DNA of 5,333 bases from Opitutaceae bacterium (GTDB lineage: Bacteria; Verrucomicrobiota; Verrucomicrobiia; Opitutales; Opitutaceae). The DNA lies in NCBI GenBank assembly GCA_031254955.1, contig JAIRTK010000496.1, positions 1 through 5,333 on the forward strand, read 5' to 3'. Under the pieces are notes generated by a model, which made no database searches, was not told the origin of the DNA, and worked only from the letters and a program-made list of their open reading frames with translations. A program made the translations under genes and the position numbers. This document shows, one piece after another, positions 1 through 2,509 of this stretch (position 1 is its first letter; the number at the start of each line of letters is the position of its first letter).

Positions 1-11
1 TGTTACGAGCC
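1..11 (+). repeat. Left terminal inverted repeat
   Basis: TGTTACGAGCC matches the reverse complement of 1437-1447 exactly. Finding the partner of the very first bases of the window, placed where a truncated transposase reading frame begins, is what makes this more than a chance 11-mer. Confidence 0.55.
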
Positions 12-79
12 GAATTGACATCCGAGATTTTGCCGAAGTGAGGTCGTAGGGTTTTTACCATTTGTCGAACCGGTTGCCG

Positions 80-148
80 ATTTGGCATCCGCATTTGTCG
101 CCAAATTGCCGCGCTCACATCATAAATGTGACCGGATTGGCAGTCCGG
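80..148. repeat. Cluster of three short stem-loops near the left end
   Basis: Three inverted repeats follow each other: atttggc 80-86 with gccaaat 100-106; tcacat 115-120 with atgtga 126-131; and ccgga 132-136 with tccgg 144-148. The motif TTGCCG also recurs at 30-35, 74-79 and 106-111. No coding region is visible between 1 and 276. The stretch resembles a structured subterminal region of a mobile element, but each stem is short and could individually arise by chance. Confidence 0.35.
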
Positions 149-203
149 CGCTTGTTTTCGGCCATCATTTTTGAGGCGTTGCCCTGTTAGGTTGCGATGC
201 AAG

Positions 204-254
204 CGGGCCGCCGTGGTCGTATTAGATGCTTGTGCGTGCGACGACGGCGGCCCG
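204..254. repeat. Large GC-rich hairpin downstream of the minus-strand genes
   Basis: The left arm at 204-219 (cgggccgccgtggtcg) pairs with the right arm at 239-254 (cgacgacggcggcccg) at 15 of 16 positions around a 19-base loop. It lies 22 bases beyond the stop codon (277-279) of the minus-strand reading frame. An intrinsic terminator for that strand would need a T-run after the stem. The minus-strand sequence that follows has none, so this is either a structural element of the mobile unit or a rho-type or processing hairpin. Confidence 0.65.
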
Positions 255-276
255 GTGTGCCGTTCTGATGCGGGTA

Positions 277-557
277 TTACGATGCATTTGGCCCGGCGCG
301 CCTTTCGTGTTCAACGTTTGATTGCGAGAGCGCGAGCATGGCGTCGTTGAAGCTCAGGCGCAGCACTTGCATGCACAGGTCAATCGTGTTGCGGACATGC
401 CGTGTTCGGGCCAGCGCCAGTAGCTGTCCTTTATAATCAGGCCGGGATGTTCGCGCACGAGGTGATTGCCCGCGCCGGTCTCCATCAGATGCAATCCGCG
501 TCTTTCCAGCAACGGGGCGATTGCGAGCATGCGGGCGGCGCGGATTTGCTCCCTGTT
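277..557 (-). pseudogene. Frameshifted CHC2-like (primase zinc-finger-like) domain fragment
   Basis: Two minus-strand frames together read as one domain of about 92 residues. The first frame runs 557 to 393 and includes AARMLAIAPLLERRGLHL and HPGLIIKDSYWRWPEHGMS. The second runs 390 to 280 and includes NTIDLCMQVLRLSFNDAML. The joint falls at about 391-392, where TCCGCAAC would restore GGN-TID if one G were added (TCC GGC AAC). The pattern of a short helix, hydrophobic strands, an aromatic W-x-W turn, G-N-x-I-D and L-S-F-x-x-A-M matches the layout of CHC2-type domains found in primases and in mobile-element proteins, but the zinc-binding cysteines and histidine are absent, as in degenerate members. 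No toprim or helicase domain follows. The stop is at 277-279. The start is unclear: no ATG precedes NREQIR, and the only early ATG is within AARM. It lies in the same frame as, and 69 bases beyond, the stop of the zinc-ribbon gene, suggesting an operon-like pair. The family call is from motif memory. Confidence 0.5.
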
Positions 558-626
558 CCAGCGCGGCGGCGGCGGGCAGGAACAAGGGGACAGACCCGGC
601 GCGGCCGCCGTGCGCGGCGGGTGTTT

Positions 627-1181
627 TCAGCCCAAAAACGGCCGCTGGAAACGCATTTGGAACCACGCGCACATGCCGGACATATCCGCGCCGGGATTGG
701 CGGCGAGAAAGGTGGCGCGCAGGTGCGCGAGGGTTTGCGGAAACGCATCGGCGGACACGCAAGCCGGCGGAGCGGTGTCGCGACAGAGCAAAACGCGCAG
801 CGCATCCAGCCGCCTGCGCATCCGCGCGCACAGATGATAAAACGTTTCCAGGGCAAAGGGCGTGCGCACGGCCTCGGCGGCGGCCTTCAGCGATTGTCCG
901 GCAAGCAGGGCGGCCAACAGCCGCGAGAGCGCCGCCGCATCCACGCCGTGACGCGGCAGAGCCTCGGCGAGGCAAATGGCGAAGGTTCGCCCGCATCCGC
1001 CACGACGGTTGCGATTGGAACAATACACGCGCTGTCCGCGCACAAGCCGCTCGCAGTGAACACCAAAGCCCTTGTCGGTAAGACGGCTGTGCCGGTGCCG
1101 GTTAAGGCCCTCAAACTTCCCGCAATGCGGGCAGCGTTGCCTTTTCAGGGTGAAAAAGCTCGGCGTCCAGGGCGGCGGCAT
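627..1181 (-). CDS. Zinc-ribbon / helix-turn-helix-like protein of the mobile element
   Basis: This 184-residue reading frame has an N-terminal zinc-ribbon pattern: CPHC at residues 17-20 and YCSNRNRRGGCGRTF with C54 and C63, spaced by a basic segment (VRGQR). After it comes an alanine-rich stretch (about 79-125) ending in FALETFYHLCARMRRRLDALR, which could be a helix-turn-helix followed by a basic helix. The layout resembles the DNA-binding N-terminal half of a transposase or element regulator, but no catalytic residues follow, and I do not recognise a named family. A role in binding the element's ends is inferred. The start at 1181 is the first ATG after an in-frame TGA (1187-1185). However, an overlapping minus-strand frame from ATG 1198 reads MRFVSDAAALDAELFHPEK and stops at 1112; it looks at least as protein-like as the assigned N-terminus, so the gene may carry a frameshift just before the first CxxC. 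The ATG at 1198 lies in the arm of the 1196-1231 hairpin. Confidence 0.65.
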   Translation of the reverse strand: MPPPWTPSFFTLKRQRCPHCGKFEGLNRHRHSRLTDKGFGVHCERLVRGQRVYCSNRNRRGGCGRTFAICLAEALPRHGVDAAALSRLLAALLAGQSLKAAAEAVRTPFALETFYHLCARMRRRLDALRVLLCRDTAPPACVSADAFPQTLAHLRATFLAANPGADMSGMCAWFQMRFQRPFLG

Positions 1182-1195
1182 CGCTCACAAAGCGC

Positions 1196-1231
1196 ATGGT
1201 GGCAGGTTTCAGGGCGCAAACCTACCACCAT
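1196..1231. repeat. Near-perfect 36-base hairpin at the 5' end of the zinc-ribbon gene
   Basis: The arm at 1196-1209 (atggtggcaggttt) pairs with 1218-1231 (aaacctaccaccat) at 13 of 14 positions around the 8-base loop CAGGGCGC. It sits just upstream of the minus-strand zinc-ribbon gene, and one arm contains the alternative start codon ATG (1198-1196). Possible roles are an operator for the encoded DNA-binding protein, a translational control hairpin, or a recombination or processing site. None can be chosen from sequence alone. Confidence 0.7.
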
Positions 1232-1260
1232 AGGCCGCGCCGTTGTCGAGCACCGAACCA

Positions 1261-1407
1261 GCGGCACGCCCGCAAACCAACGGCACTGACGGCGCACGCT
1301 CCTTTCCGACAGGGACATTTTACAAAAAATACGACGGCACTGGCGGCACTCATTGTTGCCTCACTCACATCATAATCCCGCCGACCTCTACGACGGCACT
1401 CCGGCAC
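1261..1407. repeat. Subterminal direct repeats of the type (T)ACGACGGCACT
   Basis: The 12-mer TACGACGGCACT occurs at 1330-1341 and 1389-1400. Shorter variants are ACGGCACT at 1280-1287, GGCGGCACT at 1342-1350, GCGGCAC at 1261-1267 and CCGGCAC at 1401-1407. A related copy in the opposite orientation lies near the left end (37-48). All are within about 190 bases of the proposed right end and outside any convincing gene. Arrays like this are commonly binding sites for an element's own DNA-binding protein. That role is inferred. Confidence 0.5.
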
Positions 1408-1436
1408 AAACACGGCTCTTCTTACGACGCCAGTGT

Positions 1437-1447
1437 GGCTCGTAACA
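1437..1447 (-). repeat. Right terminal inverted repeat
   Basis: GGCTCGTAACA is the reverse complement of the first 11 bases of the window. It ends one base before the CTT codon (1449) that opens the conserved LGEI motif of the adjacent dead transposase, so base 1448 would be the third base of a split codon. Confidence 0.55.
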
Positions 1448-2136
1448 CCTTGGGGAAATCGCAGACGGACAACGCCGCTCGTGGGAAGATGCGTTGCGCT
1501 GAAAGTTTTCGACGAGAGACAGGGGATCAGCCGGCAGTTGAGACTGTTTGCGTCCGAACGCAGCGTGGACGAGGAGGAGGCGGGCCGGCTGCCTGTGAGG
1601 TTGAGCGGGTTGCGCGTGCGCCAACCGCGGCGGTGGGGCGGTTGCCGGCTGGCCGACAACCTGTGGAAACAACTCGGACTGGACGGCTTTTCCCGTGAGC
1701 GGCCGGGCCGGACTTGGAAAGGCATCGACTGGAAAAAATCCTGCAAGGACTGACGATTTACCGGTTGCCCGCGCCCGGCTCAGAGTGGCGTGAGCACCGA
1801 CACGGGTAAATGCGCGAGATGCGACGCCGCAGCGCCGGGAAGGCCGCATCCGTTGCCCGGATGCATCGAGGCACACCCGTTCATCGCCTTCCTGGCCTAC
1901 TGCCTGTCCGTGACGCTGCATCAACGCCTGCGCGCCCCCCCTCCCCACCGGACTGATGTCCAGCGTCGTCCTCCGTCCTCGAAAAACTCTGTCAAATGCA
2001 AATGCTCGACGATCACCTCCCCGTCACCACCGGCACGGAACTGCTCCTCACCCGCCACAGCGACCCCGACAACGAAATCCCCTTGCTGCTCGACAAACTC
2101 GGATTGCTTCTGCCTTCCCAACCCCCTCCACACATC
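1448..2136 (+). pseudogene. Decayed IS1634-type (IS4-like DDE) transposase remnant
   Basis: Pieces of one transposase appear in order but in changing frames. 1449-1499 gives LGEIADGQRRSWEDALR, then a stop. A 5-base surplus around GCGTTGCG shifts to 1496-1737, which gives ALKVFDERQG, RLPVRLSGLRVRQPRRWGG and LWKQLGLDGF. An A-run one base short (1733-1738) shifts to 1738-1806, giving ILQGLTIYRLPAPGSEWRE, then TAA at 1807. The whole catalytic core is missing (roughly 1 kb by comparison with family length), and the C-terminal part resumes at about 1862 with CIEAHPFIAFLAYCLSVTL. A C-run (1935-1941) shifts frame into GLMSSVVL, then a 7-bp tandem duplication shifts into LEKLCQMQMLDDHLP through LLLPSQPPPHI. 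The LGEI, PRRWG, PGSEWR, EAH-F-AFLAYCL and QMxDxHLP motifs are those I know from IS1634-family transposases. It cannot encode an active enzyme. Its 5' part is replaced by the element at 1-1447. Confidence 0.85.
1967..1980 (+). repeat. 7-bp tandem duplication that breaks the transposase frame
   Basis: CGTCCTC occurs twice back to back (1967-1973 and 1974-1980). Removing one copy joins GLMSSVVL directly to EKLCQMQMLDDHLP in one frame, so the duplication is precisely the frame-breaking lesion at this point of the dead transposase. Confidence 0.85.
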
Positions 2137-2509
2137 CGTTATCCTCTCCCTCCTTTTCCCTCCACCTCCCTTGTAGGTCCGTGCAGACTCGACTTTTTCA
2201 CACAACTACTTGGAAATGAATATAAATCACCTCGAAATCCCTCGAATAAACGAAGTCGGGTTAACCTGACTTGTTCGCTGATACCTTTTTTCACTCAAAC
2301 AGATGATAACTGGCGCCTTTTTGGAATGCGGCGGCAAAGGATGCGAAGAACCGAACGACTTTCATTCCTCCTTCACGCCCTTCGCGTTTATAAAAACCAA
2401 ACTATTGTTTTGACCCAAAGGAAACGAGGAACACCAAGAAATCATAATATAAAAACGCATTATCCGTTTCCCTTCGTTCCCTTCCCCTTAAAAACAAACC
2501 CGCATTCCC
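2137..2509. other. Intergenic spacer, AT-richer than its surroundings
   Basis: No reading frame here resembles a protein. From about 2137 to 2175 the plus strand is a pyrimidine-rich tract with no further transposase similarity. From about 2190 the base composition drops well below that of the kinase gene, with TATAAA-like and TAATAT-like stretches (2443-2454). These could form a -10 element for the kinase, but no well-spaced -35 hexamer was found, so no promoter is assigned. CTCGAA occurs at 2231-2236 and again at 2241-2246, one helical turn apart, just before the dyad at 2253-2272. The outer end of the dead insertion sequence should lie somewhere in the first half, but its left partner is outside the window or lost. 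Confidence 0.5.
2253..2272. promoter_or_regulatory. 20-bp dyad, possible operator
   Basis: The half aagtcgggtt and the half aacctgactt are reverse complements at 9 of 10 positions, centred on GTTAAC with no loop. That shape suits a dimeric DNA-binding protein better than an RNA hairpin. It lies about 240 bases upstream of the proposed kinase start. An intrinsic terminator is less likely because the T-run (2286-2291) is separated from the dyad by 13 bases. The function is inferred. Confidence 0.35.

Larger units (their letters stand above)
1..1447. mobile_element. Candidate small mobile element with terminal inverted repeats, inserted in an IS1634-type transposase gene
   Basis: The first 11 bases (TGTTACGAGCC) recur as an exact reverse complement at 1437-1447 (GGCTCGTAACA), giving a TG...CA-ended unit of about 1.45 kb. 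Base similarity continues weakly inside the 11 bp. A second matching pair lies further in: agtgaggtcgta at 37-48 against agtgccgtcgta read on the minus strand from 1400 to 1389 (10 of 12). Transposase homology begins at 1449, immediately outside the right end, and the N-terminal part of that transposase is absent, as expected if the element interrupted it. Inside are two minus-strand coding regions and two large hairpins. No DDE, HUH, serine or tyrosine recombinase domain is visible, so the element may be non-autonomous or of an unfamiliar type. A target-site duplication cannot be tested because the left flank lies outside the window. The boundaries and the mobile nature are inferred; the inverted repeat is seen. 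Confidence 0.55.

Noticed and set aside
584..597. The motif GGGGACAGACCC as a possible part of a dispersed palindromic repeat
   Set aside because: Only one copy is present and no paired inverted copy was found nearby, so there is no support beyond resemblance.
277..1023. A single 248-codon minus-strand gene
   Set aside because: Only the last 37 or so codons (390-280) look like protein. The rest is an out-of-frame shadow of the zinc-ribbon gene and of the first part of the CHC2-like fragment.
402..1289. A 295-codon plus-strand open frame across the element
   Set aside because: Arg/Ala/Gly-rich without domains, and antisense to the zinc-ribbon reading frame with its CxxC pairs.
114..1375. Direct repeat CTCACATCATAA at 114-125 and 1364-1375
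   Set aside because: A single 12-base match in a window of this size is expected by chance about as often as not, and its orientation does not fit the inverted ends.
1222..1746. A 174-codon minus-strand open frame
   Set aside because: It is antisense to the recognisable transposase pieces and covers the repeat region; no protein features.
2273..2291. Intrinsic terminator formed by the 2253-2272 dyad and the following T-run
   Set aside because: The T-run is separated from the dyad by 13 bases and the dyad has no loop, so the geometry is wrong.
2405..2454. Sigma-70 promoter for the kinase (TTGACC at 2410-2415 with a TATAAA-like or CATAAT-like -10)
   Set aside because: The spacing between the hexamers is far from 17 bases for every pairing tried, so no promoter was called.
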